A stretch of 64,000 nt of DNA from Mauremys mutica (taxonomy: Eukaryota > Chordata > Testudines > Geoemydidae): positions 9,725,951 through 9,789,950 of the forward strand of contig NC_059076.1 in NCBI RefSeq assembly GCF_020497125.1, read 5' to 3'. Shown piece by piece: positions 43,627 to 54,950 of this stretch. Numbering within the stretch: position 1 is the first letter of the stretch; each line of letters starts with the position of its first letter. The notes under the pieces were generated by a model, which was given only the letters and a program-made list of their open reading frames with translations, had not been told where the DNA came from and ran no database searches. Position numbers and translations under genes: made by a program.

Positions 43627-44126
43627 AGAATCATAGAATACCAGGGTTGGAAGGGATCATCCAGGGGTCCCCAACGTGGTGCCGGCGGGTGCCATGACGC
43701 CCACTGGGGCGTCTAAGTGCGCCCACGTACTGGCCGGCGGACAAGCATCCGCCAAAATGCTGCCGACCAGCTGCGTCATCCAGAGGCGTTGCCGCCAAAA
43801 TGCTGCTGATTTTCAGCAGTATTTCGGTGGCGACACCTCTGGATGATGCTACTTGTTGGCAGCATTTCGGTGGCGATACCAATTGACGTTGCCGCTAGTC
43901 GGCAGAATTTCGGCGGATGCTCGTTCGACGCCACGGTTGTCTATGGCTCATTGTCTGGCGCCTGCCAGACAAAAAAGGGTTGGGGACCACTGATCTAGTC
44001 CAACCCCCTGCTCAAAGCAGGATCCATCCCCAGACAGATTTTTGCCCCAGATACCTAAGTGGCCCCCTCGCAATCCTGGGTTTAAGCATGCCAATGCTCA
44101 AACCACTGAGCTATCCCTCTGCCCTC
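43627..44126 (-). mobile_element. tRNA-derived SINE (Cry-type) split by a GC-rich element
   Basis: The CR1-like tail (agaatcatagaataccaggg, ggttggaagggatcatc) is separated from the rest (atctagtccaaccccctgc, ttgccccagatacc, gagggatagctcagtgg on the minus strand) by the insertion at 43662-43992. A 5-base ctggt occurs at both outer flanks and may be the target duplication. Confidence 0.85.
43662..43992. mobile_element. hAT-like MITE with a long internal palindrome
   Basis: Ends CAGGGGTCCCCAACG and, reversed, CAGTGGTCCCCAACCC. From about 43749 to 43880 the interior is an imperfect palindrome of about 60-bp arms around a ctgattttcagcag centre, containing cgccaaaatgctgc and its inverse gcagcatttcggtgg. 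It disrupts the SINE. I could not resolve an 8-bp duplication. Confidence 0.72.
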
Positions 44127-44734
44127 TGGTGTCTCAGTCCATAACAAATCACCAAGTGCAAGTTGGACAGGAGGTGTATTGATGGAAATTGTAACATGGC
44201 CAATTCCAGCCCTTGTGAACAGCTCCAGCTGCATTTAGAGGAGCTGCAAGGGACTAGGAAAGAAATACCCCAGTGCAGTAGCAGTGTAGCGATGTTGCAA
44301 CTGGTATTATGCTGGTTCCTCTTGCAAACTCTGGAGATAGAGGTATATTGAGGACAGTCTGAAGCCATAAGGAGATAGATTTACAGAGGGAGGAGTGCGT
44401 GGGGAGGGGTCGAAAGAGTAGCCATAACAAGTCTCAGAGCGTGATCCATGGTTCATTAAATCCTTCTTGGTGGTCCAGAGAATTGAACATTTTGCACAGC
44501 AATGAGGATCAGGGGTTTGTGAAGGAGGGCCGTACAGGGCCATTGGCACTTGCCATATGCTGCTCTTGCACTGGGACAATGTGTTCTCTCTGAAAAAGTT
44601 TGCCAACCACTGAGCTTCAGAAAAAAGATACTGCCAGAGATAAGTCTAGCAGAGTCCCTACTGCACTGGCTCTCTTTTGGCTCATCGAGCAAAACAATGG
44701 TGCAATCACCTTGAGGGGCCCAGTTTGGGCTAAA
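44127..44734. other. Unannotated non-coding stretch
   Basis: Overlapping short frames on both strands, none with a known motif. Confidence 0.4.
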
Positions 44735-44850
44735 TCTATAAAGGGATTTAGGCACCTAAGTCCAAAAGTTAGATTCTCAAAACCCTTGCTTATCTGCCAC
44801 CTAACCTTGTAGGTTCTTAAAGTCTCTAGGCATCTAAGCTTCCACTGGTG
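44735..44850. repeat. Family Q fragment
   Basis: gggatttaggcacctaagtc, then attctcaaaacccttgc and ctctaggcatctaag. Confidence 0.5.
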
Positions 44851-44987
44851 GTCATGCACAAACCCACCCAAATCCTGACAATGGCTAAGCCTAAACCTGA
44901 GCCTTCCCCCTACAGTCTCACTTGGGGTTAGATAGGAGGAGGAGACAAGAGTTCCCAAGAAATTCAGATATTAAATTGCAAAACTGC

Positions 44988-45312
44988 TATCCATGCCTCT
45001 GTATCCAATGACTGGCAGATAGCTAATGTAATGACGATTTTAAAAAAAGACTCCAGAGGCAATCCTGGCAATTACAGTCCAGTAAACCTAACTTCAGTAC
45101 CAAGCCAATTGGTTGAAACTACAGTAAAGAAGAGAATTATCAGACACAGATTAACACAATTTGTTAGGGGAATTGTAAACAACTTTTGTGAAGGGAAATA
45201 TTGTGTCATAACTCTATTCGAATTCTTTGAGGGAGTCAACAAAACTGTAGACAAGGGGATCCAGTAGATGTAGTGTACTTGGAATTTCAGAAAAGCTATG
45301 AACTTACTAATA
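44988..45312 (+). pseudogene. CR1 ORF2 fragment (reverse-transcriptase fingers)
   Basis: Translates in part to a degraded version of the CR1 run seen at 11962-12207: the segments around NPGNYSPVNLTSVPSQLVETTVKKRI, in short pieces GNY, VNLTSVP and LVET, plus FEFFEGVN. Both ends are missing and the frame is broken near 45267. It belongs to the same lineage as the CR1 at 10600. Confidence 0.8.
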
Positions 45313-45339
45313 TATCATGTTAAGAAAGTACAGGGCCAA

Positions 45340-45394
45340 AATCTCAGCTGATATGAATCAGCATATTCTGATTTACCCCAGCTGAGGCTCTGAC
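45340..45394. repeat. Short family P hairpin, copy 6
   Basis: atctcagctgatatgaatcag, gcatattctgatttacccc and agctgaggctctg; the central part seen in other copies is deleted. Confidence 0.5.
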
Positions 45395-45654
45395 ATTTTG
45401 TTTGTTTGTTTTGATGTGCATGAGATGGGATACACTCTGGGTTTTATTCTGAACATAATAGCAGGAGCATAGTGACCTCTTAGTTGTTTGGCCTTAATTT
45501 CTTGACTGCAGCCGTATGCTTCAATCATGTCTAGGTAGAATATACCTCCTTGGAAGACCAATAGGCACTGATTGTCCTGGAATATTGCCTTGTGATGGTG
45601 GTGCACCAAGGGCAGGGAGAGACTGGCTGTGAAATAGTTAAAAGTTCACAATAT

Positions 45655-45955
45655 CATTTTTAAAAGTTTTGGTGTAAAGACTTCATTAAAATGTAGTGAC
45701 ACTCCACTGGGAGCTCATCTGGCCCAGGGGCCATTTGCTGTTGAAGATCTTTAATAGCCAGCTCAGTTTCCTCCTGTATGATGTGTTCATCCAATATATT
45801 CCTATTAATTTGACTGAGCTTGGAGACAGGAAGGAAATTTAAAAACCTCTGTAAGTTGCTGGCACTTTTTGGGATCTCTGGCATACAGAGTTTGATAAAT
45901 CTTGACAAATTCAGACTTGGGGATAGAGTTTTCAAAGCGGTGCATGGGACTGGGT
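45655..45955 (-). pseudogene. L1-type LINE ORF2 fragment (before the reverse transcriptase)
   Basis: The minus frame (45660-45935) contains KLCMPEIPKSASNLQRFL, LDEHIIQEETELAIKDL and APGPDELPVE, matching the order of the L1-clade segment in which an EIEAAIKNL-like helix precedes the SPGPDG turn. One residue of that turn is changed. The fragment is isolated and lacks catalytic motifs. It is unrelated to the CR1 copies. Confidence 0.68.
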
Positions 45956-46142
45956 GTTAATGGAAGTCATTTGGCTAAACCCCTGAAGAATGATTTCAAA
46001 GTTTACCCCTCACTGTCTGGATCTTTCATGAGGCCACGTTGCTGTCTCCCAGAATAATTTGCCTTTATTTGAGCTCACATAATTCACTGTTATTCTGCCA
46101 CTTTGTACTGTCAAAGAACTATTTGATTTGGAGATTATGGAC

Positions 46143-46223
46143 TAAGTCCACAGCTGATGTAAATTGCATGGCTCTTGATTTCAATGGAGCAACATTGCTT
46201 TACACTAGTTGAGAATCTGGCCC
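46143..46223. repeat. Near-palindromic ~80-bp repeat (family P), copy 7
   Basis: ccacagctgatgtaaattgc, centre gatttcaatggagc, right arm tttacactagttgagaatc and terminal tggccc. Confidence 0.6.
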
Positions 46224-46423
46224 TTTACCTCTTCCTTCCCCTAATCTGCTGTCACTTATTTTTCCAGCGAGTTTCTATTTTAGAATTAGTTGAGGATAGT
46301 TTGTTCACCCTAAAGGTAGACAGATGTGGTTGTGTGCACCTACCTAATTGCTCTAGGGGCCTAACTTGTGAATCAACTATTCTACAGCGGCACTATGCAG
46401 AAATGAACCTTTGGCATGCCCTG

Positions 46424-47963
46424 TCATGACTGGACATGCTGCGGCAGGCTTCCCTTCTCTAGTGCCCCCTGCCGATGGTCACCCTGGGCCTGCAGTAGCC
46501 TGCTTCTCTTCATGGCTCAGCCCTCTAGCCACATCAGGCTTAGTCCCACCCTTTCTGAGGTAACAAAGTCCAATGCAAATGTTTTATCCCTCCATCTGGT
46601 CTGCTGCCCCTGGATTCTGGGCCCAGTGGTCCACACACCTGTTACTACAAGGTTCCAGTAGTCCATATCCCCTTCACGCCACTTTGCCAATGAGCAGCTC
46701 ATACAGAAACCGAGGCCAGTCCTCTGTAGCGGCTTCCAACCAAGCCTATCAGCAGGCCTTTTGCACAGCCTCTCTACAGTCACCCTTCATTCAGGGCCCG
46801 GATTGGCAGGACTTCCCCAATAAATCCCAAACCAAAAATATAAACAAACCCATGTCTGCTCTCTTTGGGTCTGACATTTCCTGCTTCTTAACTTCCTGTC
46901 TGCTCTGTTCCCCTACTGAACACCTCCAAGGACTCTCTCCCTGGAAATCCAGATCCTGCTCTTTTATCAGCATTCACCACCACAGCCTTCTCCACTCTGT
47001 AACAGGGTGCCACTCACTTCATGCGATCACCTTCTAGCCAGGCCTGCACTCTTCTCAGCTTGTGCTGTTCGTGGTGCCCACTGTCAGTCGTTCTGGGCCT
47101 GTAGTGACTCACCCCCCTCCGGACGAGTTACACGCAGTCTGTGTGAACCACAAATAGAACAGAACCCTTCCAGGGTACAAGTCCAACAGGGCCTTCCACA
47201 GTGCCCTCAACAATAGCTTTATCTGTGGCCCTGTCCCTGGGCTCAGGCCTTAATTACTCCACTGGGTCTATCACCAAACCCTCCATTAACAATGTCGACA
47301 GCCCCATTGCAGGCAAGGTTTCAATTGTTTCTCGACCTTGGAATCATAGAATACCAGGGTTGGCAGGGACCTCAACCCCCTGCTCAAAGAGGGCCAATCC
47401 CCAGACAGATTTTTTGCCCCAGATCCCCAAATGCCCCCCTCAAGGATTGAACTCACATCCTTGGGTTTAGCAGACCAATGCTCAAACCACTGAGCTACCT
47501 CTCCCCCTTGGAATGAGCTGTGTCCCCAGCGCTTCCTTCCTGGAAACTCATCGCCTTTGGCAGCCTGTCTCTGACCCCAGCTCTGCAGCTGAGTCACTGT
47601 TCACATCAGTCTCCTTCCAGGATATCCGAATCCACAAATGCTGACCCTCTTCTGGGTCTTCAGCCTCTTTCTCCCCCCTTCCCATGTGGCTCCTTCACCT
47701 TAGGCTTTGCTCTTACTTTAGGCTTCTTTCAGCTTTCTTGCTCCCCTGGCCCCTGCCAGCAACTGCTCTGTCCCTGGTACTGTAGCTCCCTCAGCCAGCC
47801 TTGTTCCTCTAACTCTAGGCAGCAACACTTTTAGCTGGGCCTGCAACACTCTGATTGGCTGCTTCCCCCGCAGTGTCTCTATTCAGTCTGGAAGACCCAC
47901 CTCTACTGCTCTTTCTGGGGTGGGATGTGGTAGGACCACGAGGCCAGGTACACTCCATCACAC
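46424..47963 (-). mobile_element. LTR-like block, minus strand, interrupted by a SINE
   Basis: On the minus strand it begins tgtgatggagtgtacctgg, then has a CCAAT-type gcagccaatcagagtg, and its plus-strand left edge tgtcatgactgg gives a CA end. C/T-rich composition on the plus strand and absence of host exons fit a Gypsy-like or ERV LTR with possible internal sequence. I found no target duplication, so edges are provisional. Frames such as 46573-47037 are incidental. Confidence 0.5.
47345..47505 (-). mobile_element. tRNA-derived SINE (Cry-type) with 9-bp duplication
   Basis: Flanked by ccttggaat (47336-47344 and 47506-47514). On the minus strand it shows gaggtagctcagtggtttg, gttcaatccttgaggggg, the linker gatctggggcaaaaaatc and a shortened CR1-like tail. 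It interrupts the LTR-like block at 46424-47963. Confidence 0.9.
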
Positions 47964-48081
47964 ACTCCCATGTCTCTCTTGTCCTTCTGCTAGACTTTTC
48001 TACACAAGGAAGAATCCCATGGCTAACCCTCCCCCTGGTCTTCCTCTATGACTCTCCTGGTCTTCTTTCTCTAGTCCCAGA

Positions 48082-48230
48082 CAGTAATATCTAGTAGCCC
48101 CAGTTCTGGACCAGGCTCCTGTTGTGCAAGGTCCTGTACAAACAGCAAACAAGAAAAGAGACTGTAAGCTCTTTGGGGTAGGAACAAAGTATGAATCAAG
48201 AGACAGACAGGGGAGCACCAGGGAACAAGG
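48082..48230 (-). mobile_element. MIR-like SINE tail
   Basis: Reverse complement carries the pattern agctcttt, then ttgtacaggacctt and tccagaactggggc, as at the 3' part of amniote MIR-type SINEs (the 9520 copy shows the same order). Confidence 0.5.
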
Positions 48231-50194
48231 AGACCATACTGGCAGCAGGTGTCTCAACACACTAGCTGCCTACCGTTGTCAATGTAGGCATCATGGCAAT
48301 GGAGTTTTAAGCAGCAATGCCAAGGAGGTAGCTGATCTGTTCCTGAAGGAGTGTCTTTGAACATGATTTTGAAAGCATGGTAGTGCTGCAAATGAGTCAC
48401 CAAGAGAACAGATTGTCAGGGCAGATCGTAGCTACCCAAAACTGGTTCATTGTGAAACTCAGTGTTAAGGCTGATGCAGCTTTCCAGGCTGACACAGCAG
48501 TTTGTTTTAGGAGACCTTGTGTGCCAGGCGAGTGGAATAACAGAAGTAAGCCCTGCACAGTGGATCTGAGAGAGAGAGAATGCCATCTGCTGAATAGCTC
48601 CTATATCCCACCCCTTTCAATGAACTGCAGCCTTCTTTCTGAGGCCACACCTTCACTGGAATGGGTGGCTGCTGCTTACAATGTGTGGAAGGGGCGTGGG
48701 CAAGAAGTTCAGCTCTTCTGCACTTCAATATTCTCAATACTGGCATGTTATTGGGCACTGAGGTATTAACACTTGAAACAAGTCTGCAGCTCAGCAGAAT
48801 AACAGGCGCTCTAGAGTGGAAGAGCTCTGTGGAGTGTCATACTCAGATACTCATCCTAGATGACCTACATGTCCTGTATTGCACAAAGCAAGGACAGTTC
48901 AATACGTCTTTATGGTCTTTCCCCAGAAGAATCTGCAGCACCTTTCTATGGCACCAGCAAAAAGAAAGAGACAGTATATTAAAAAATATGAGCATCGCTC
49001 CTAGTTTGTATGCAGAGGAGCAACTTCAGTTTTCTGGGAGAGATTCTGTACTGCAACTTTAAGAGGCCTAGCATAGAGCAAACAGAGCTGCAGCCCAGGG
49101 CAAGAAGGGAGGAGGTGGAAGATATGGTTGCCTTAAGCTACCTTTGCCCCCTCCTGATCCTGGGCTGCTTTGGGGCCTGTCTATGGTATGACAGCCTCCC
49201 CTGCAATATCACAGACCTCTACAGCGCTTGTGAAGGGAGGCAGCTTTGAAGCTCTTCCCTCAGCTGGATATGGGCTTTTGGGGCTCCCACTGCATTACTC
49301 CAGCCCTTTTACTGGGCATAAAGGGGTCACAACATGGCTGAGGATGTGACCGTCTGTGTACAAGTGCACATCAAAGTGATTGTACCTCATTCCTGAGAGA
49401 TCACCAGCATGCCTAGTCCTCAGCTGTCCCTGCAGCTACATGCTTGCACACCCGCTGATATATGCAAAGGTCAGTGCCTGAAGAATATGCAGGTTTCTGA
49501 GTCTCACCATGATTTACTTAGACCCAAGCACTGAGAACAAGATACCCCCTTTGTGGGACCTCACTTAGTCACTCCTGTTACAGAGTACACCCACCCTCAG
49601 TCAGCTTCTTCCCAACTAGCCCCTTTTTATTCATTCCTCTCACCTCAGAGAAGTTAACAGCTGCTGTCCTCATTCTCCACCATCTGAGAAAGATCCTATC
49701 TCTAGGATCACCTCCTTCCTGCTGAGCTCTGGCAGCCTTTTATCAGGCACAGGTGCTTCTCTCAATGGATTTCTGGTAGGCGCGGTGGGAGGAGTGAGTC
49801 CTAAGGAGGCATCTGATTCAGAGGACAGGAGTGGCTTGGTATTCCAGAACTTGGAGGGCATTTCATATGTAGTGAAGGCTGCCATGGGATTGTCAGAGAA
49901 ATGGAGAAAGGAAGCATCAAGGCTGGGTATCACTGGCAGAACAGAGGTGACATGATCAGAGAAATATAAACTAGGTAGGTATCCTATAACTGCCTACCCC
50001 AGAGTTTCTTGCTTCTTTCTCTGAAGCATCTGGTGCTAAGCATGGTCTGAAACAGGATACAAGGTTGATGGATCTTCTTCAGTCTGCTGATTAGTTTAGT
50101 CTGGCAGTTCGGAGGCTAAGTACCTCTGGGCTGAAGTGGTGAAGATGTAAACTAGTTCAAATAGCAGTTCAGTGGCACCTGTCCACCGTCAAAA
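48231..50194. other. Unannotated non-coding stretch
   Basis: The frames at 48377-48769, 48661-49062, 48507-48758 and 49670-49933 overlap or lack motifs. No repeat edges are recognised. Homology search is the only way to rule exons in or out. Confidence 0.35.
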
Positions 50195-50530
50195 AGCTTT
50201 GTCTACACTGGAGTGGCATGCACGGTGCATATGGCTACATGCCAAAGTGAGTAGCAGGCTGCTTCCGCACTGCGGTGAGTAGCTCCATGCAGCAGGGAAA
50301 GGCTCTGGAAGTGGGAAGACAGCGGGACCCTACTGTGCTAAGAATAGCGGGGAGGCACTTGCTCAGACATGTAGAGAGCTATCTAGAGTTTATTCCCTAA
50401 GGTGTCGTCATATATTTATTCTACTCACCAACATGCCTCCCTGTCTACACTGCTATTTCTAACCGTGCTAGGAGTATGTGCAGTGTTTGTACTCTACATA
50501 CCAGACAGCCTAAGATGCAATATGGTGAGC
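50195..50530. mobile_element. Possible MITE with 'gtctacac' ends
   Basis: The left side aaagctttgtctacactgg and the later ctgtctacactgctatttc resemble the GTCTACAC end motif of elements at 506 and 60899. Internal paired gtgagtagcaggc / actcaccaacatgcc segments suggest a foldback. Boundaries are not resolved. Confidence 0.35.
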
Positions 50531-51123
50531 AGCCCGCTCCTTATAGAGGTAAGTAGAGGTTATCGCTGTGCAATATAAGAAACTGGCTGCACAAAGAATC
50601 ACTCTTCAATGAAGAAGACGAAATGTGAAGAGAGACAGTGATCATTACATACAAATATCTGCGTGACTCAGCTACCAGCAAAGTATGCAACAAGGCGACT
50701 TAATGTGAAATATGGACCTTGATCAGCAAATTAGCCAGCGTGAACATTAAAATATGCAATGTGATCTCGGAGGTGTATTAAATATTAAAGTCTGAATTTT
50801 GATTGTTAAATAATCTTTACTGAACAACTCAATTATGCACCTGGGATGACTTTTGTTCGAGCAGCACATTGTATTTTGAAGGTGGCTTTTCTGAGTCTTG
50901 TGTGGTCATATGAAGATTGCATCCCCTTCCCCTGGAGGTTCCAGCATGACTTTGCATCTGCTTTCACTCTACGGTGAGTGGGGTTTTAATAAGGAGATCA
51001 GATGTTTAGCTTACAGGTTTGCAGCTGAAAGCATACCACAGAGCTCCTGTATGTCTCCTCCATCCTCTCTCTGGCTTAGCTCTTATGATATTCTGTTTCT
51101 TCAGACTTCAGAATAATACAGTC
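50531..51123. other. Unannotated non-coding stretch
   Basis: No features supported. Confidence 0.4.
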
Positions 51124-51440
51124 ATAAACAGACAGAACTGCTTTTATTGATAGGTGAATGAGTCAATACCTCAATTGAATATACACATTCTAGGAACCCC
51201 TGAGAATGGCCCAACTGACGTGTTTTATCTCGATATTATGAAAGTTCTAAATACTTGGATTCGATTACAGAGGTACCTCTACTGAGATCAGGGCCCTTTT
51301 CAACCAGCCCCTGTTCACTCACATGATAGGGACAGTCCCTGCCTTATAGAATTTACAGTGTGAACAGAGGCACAGAGAAGGGAAGGGAGTTGCTCACGGT
51401 TGCTCAGTAGATGAATGGCAGAGCTAAGACCAGTACACAG
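51124..51440 (-). repeat. Inverted duplication, arm A (317 bp)
   Basis: The reverse complement of this arm aligns end to end with 53109-53425 without gaps. I count about 25 mismatches in 317 positions by eye. It contains the core and tail of a MIR-like SINE plus about 180 bp of sequence that I do not recognise as a repeat. The SINE continues past the inner edge here (to about 51490) but not in the other arm, so this arm is probably the source. Confidence 0.85.
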
Positions 51441-51490
51441 GTCTTCTGAGCTTTAGGCTGGTGCTCTAGCCACTGGGAAATGCTACCGTT
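51355..51490 (-). mobile_element. MIR-like SINE
   Basis: Reverse complement runs from the head (ccagtggctagagcaccagcc) through ggtcttagctctgcc and gagcaaccgtgagcaactc to cttctctgtgcctctg. Confidence 0.65.
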
Positions 51491-53108
51491 GGCTTAAATA
51501 AGCTAAATGTGCATGAATTCATTTCTGACTGTGGTGTGAATGAATTGCAGACATAAAGATGGATTAATAGCAAGCTGCAATATTCCAGAGGAGAAATTCT
51601 CATCTCCATTACACCGTTGGGTGACCCCTATTTCCCACCAAGAAGCATTTTACCCTGAAAGAAAAGGAGGAAGTGGAGCTATGGCCCTGCCCCCTCTCCA
51701 CACTGACCTGTGGAGTAGTGCTGGAACCTTTGGGAGGGCAGAGCTGGGGGCAATCTGTGCCTCTGGGCCATCCTAATGGATGGTGCAGGGTACACAACCC
51801 CATGTACCTTGAGTGTCCCATTTGTTATAGTTTGAGTGTGTCACCAGTTGCGGTGCAGTTCCACTCTGCCTCCTGCTCAGGGCTTTGTGCACAATCTAGA
51901 TTTGCTCCTATATAGGAAGTTCCTGTCTGTATCCAGACAAAACTCATTTGCAACATTATGAACTTCAGAGGTTGTATCTCCTCCTTCCTGTCCCCACAAC
52001 ATTAGCATCCTTCTGTTATTTCCCACTGGTTCTTGAGTTATTGTTATATTGTTTTCTACTGGCTTGACTATTGCCCTCCATTAACGCCCTTCATGTTTTT
52101 CCCCAGTATGCTTTAGTGCTGGCTAAATTATCTGGATTTTTGTCTGCTGTGCCTCTCTGCTATTGTCTTCTTTGAAGTCAACTGTGGCTTACCCAGAGGA
52201 ACACTTTGGGAGACTAAAGGGACAATCTAGAAGTAATAATAGAGCAGTCTTTGGCGACTACTACTACTACTACAGAAACAAAAACAAACACCACAATATT
52301 TAGGCACAAAAGAAATATTTGCCCCCAATCGCACCCACTTTCAGTGCAATGTCCTTCAACGGCAAACTGCTCCCCTTGGACTTACTATTAACACTGCTTG
52401 GGGGATGGAGTAGATCTATTCTAGTCTCTGTAGCTTCTTATCCCACCCTCATCAGCATAGTATGAGTATCTGCCAATAGTGCACCAAGTGACATGATTAA
52501 CATCTGTCATGTGTCGTTCCTTCTTTCTCCCTCACGTCCAGTGGAGAAATGTGTGTGCAGTGGCTTTGTTTTCATAGGGTTTAATTTTTGTTATGAAAAT
52601 GCACAGTGCCCTGTGTTTATATCAGAGAAGGCAGGTCAAAGAAGTTTCCCTTGCACTTGGGGCAGAAGTTGGTGAGGTTTGGGATGGTCCTTAGTTCCTG
52701 GGAGAGCTGGATCCATGGTCCGGGCCTGGCCCCTAAGAAAGCTCTGTGTCCTGCCCAGCTGAGCCTCACGCTTCGTTCCATTGTGCCTGAGGACCAGAGT
52801 TGTCAACCACGTACTTCATCTTGAAGCTTTCGGCATTTTTTAGATATTCTAGACCCAAGCCATGGAGCGCTTTGAAGATAAGTACTATGACAACACTGCA
52901 GACTGGGAAGAATAGTCACTCATCCAACAAAGACTCGCAAGGGGGTGCATGCAGGCCCCATTCCCTGTATAAAGGCATCACTGGGTGGGTAGGATTGAGG
53001 TGCGGGTTGTGGAAAATGTTCTGTCACAGATCCTTTTGGCTGGGGAGGGATTTTGAGAGGACAGAAAGCTACATAGCTTACTGAGAGTCTCTAAAGTTTT
53101 GAATAGTA
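51491..53108. other. Spacer between the inverted arms
   Basis: No element edges or exons recognised. A (cta)5 run lies near 52258. Frames at 51540-51776, 51609-51915 and 52606-52824 lack motifs. Confidence 0.4.
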
Positions 53109-53425
53109 CTGTGTACTGGTCTTAGCTCTGCCATTCATCTATTGAGCAACCGTGAGCAATTCACTTCCCTTCTCTGTGCCTCTGTTTAGACAGTAAATTC
53201 TATAAGGCAGGGACTGTCCCTACCCTGTGAGTGAACAAGGGCTAGTTGAAAGGGTCCGTGTTCTCAGTAGAGGTACTGCTGTAATCGAATCCCAGTATTT
53301 AGAACTTTTACGATATCGAGATAAAACACGTCAGCTGGGCCATTCTCAGGGGTTCCTAGAATGTGTATATTCAATTGAGGTATTTACTCATTCACCTATC
53401 AATAAAAGCAGTTTTGCCTGTCTAT
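53109..53425 (+). repeat. Inverted duplication, arm B (317 bp)
   Basis: Mirror of arm A. It begins abruptly inside the MIR-like SINE at ctgtgtactggtcttagc and ends at gcctgtctat. The conserved stretch cgagataaaacacgtcagct lies outside the SINE, showing that unique flanking DNA was copied too. A hAT element inserted 30 bp downstream. Confidence 0.85.
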
Positions 53426-53455
53426 CTTCCCTCAGCACTATTCATACATGTAGAT

Positions 53456-54173
53456 TGGGGTGAGCAAACTATGACCTGCGGACCGGATCCAGCCTGCCAG
53501 CCATTTTAATCCAGCCCTCGAGCTTCTGCTGGGGAGTAGGGTCGGGGGCTGCTCCACGCAGCTCCTGGAAGGAGCAACATAGCCCCACTCCAGCTCCTAC
53601 ATGTAGGGGCAGCCAGAGGCATCCACTCTGCATGCTGTCTCCATCCCAAGCGCAGACCCCCCTGGTCCCATTGGCCGGGAACCACAGCCAATGGGAGCTG
53701 CAGGGGCAGTGCCTGTGGACGGGGCAGTGTGCAGAGCCACCTGGCCACACCTCCGCATAGAAGCCATTAAAGGGATATGCTGCTGCTTCTGGGAGCCTCT
53801 TGAGGTAAGCGCTGCCCGGAGCCTGCACCCTTGAGCCTCTCCCTGCACCCCAAGCCCCTGCCCCAACCCTGAACCCCCTTCCATCCTCCAAACCCCTCAA
53901 TCCCAGCCTGGAGTGCCTTCCTGCACCCCAAACCTCTCATCCCCAGCCACACCCCAGAGTCCTCATCCCCCCCCACACACCCCACTCACCCCAGAGCCCC
54001 CTCCTGCACCCTGAACTCCTCAGTTCTGCCCCTCTGATCCTGCACCCACCCCACCACCACCAGAGCTCTCACCCCCTCCCACATCCCAACCCCAATTTTG
54101 TGAGCATTCACAGCCCGCCATACAATTTCTATTCCCAGATGTGGCCCTTTGGCCAAAAAGTTTGCCCACCCCG
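53456..54173. mobile_element. hAT-type non-autonomous element (718 bp)
   Basis: Left end TGGGGTGAGCAAACT; the right end reversed is CGGGGTGGGCAAACT. A perfect 8-bp duplication atgtagat flanks it (53448-53455 and 54174-54181). The core is C-rich with repeated ctgcaccc units on the right. The minus frames at 53469-53985 come from this composition and contain no transposase motif. Confidence 0.9.
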
Positions 54174-54181
54174 ATGTAGAT

Positions 54182-54539
54182 TGTCACAGTGAAGCTGGAG
54201 GCTCTGCATAGCTGGCTGAGTCACTCTTAGGCTAAAGTCATTGGACTGTTCATTCATATTTGCTATTTACAGTCAAGTGTTGATTACTGCAACTGTGTTT
54301 GTTATTCATAAGTATCCAATGAGTAGTCAAGCAAATCATAGGCAGGAAGTTTCTGAACTGATTACCCTGACTACTACAGGTCTGGCTCCCTGACTGGATG
54401 AGTGAGCATTTATTAAAAGGTGAATAAAAAAAGGATATAGATACTATGGAGTTGGAAGACACAAGAAATATCTAGATAAATAGATGGACAGAGTGCCTGG
54501 TCCTATCTTTAGAGTTAAAGCTGCTTGGCCCTAGACCTG
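54182..54539. other. Unannotated non-coding stretch
   Basis: No features supported. Confidence 0.4.
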
Positions 54540-54950
54540 GACAAATAATGGATATTCTCATTTACGGGAAAAAAAGTTGTGTTGAACAGAAAACTTTGAC
54601 ATGTTCAGTGAATTGAAAAAGTCATTTTGGTTTGAACTAAAATTTTTGTTTGATGTAAAGCAGACTGTTTCATTTTGATTTTGAGAATTTTAAACTTTTT
54701 TTAAACATAAAAAAGGAAATTTCAAAATGAAAAGTCATTTTCAACAGAAACATTGAAATGTTTCATTTTGAAAATGTTGAAAGAAAACCTTTCAATCCTT
54801 TCAGAATTTTAGTACAGTTTTTTTTTCTCTGACCAAAACATTTCAGTGAAATTGATATGAATTTGCTGAATGATTTGGTGTCCCTAAATCTGGAATTATT
54901 ACAAAAAAAAAGCTTTGGTCACAAAATTTCACCCAGCTCTACTTAGTACC
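54540..54950. repeat. Family R 'gaaac/gtttc' repeat, longest copy
   Basis: caaataatggatattctc, ttcattttgattttgag, cattgaaatgtttcattttg, ending cacaaaatttcacccagctc. The repeated inverse motifs allow several hairpins. Confidence 0.6.

Noticed and set aside
53469..53985. Gly/Ala-rich minus frames up to 143 codons.
   Set aside because: They lie in the C-rich core of the hAT element at 53456-54173 and have no transposase motif.
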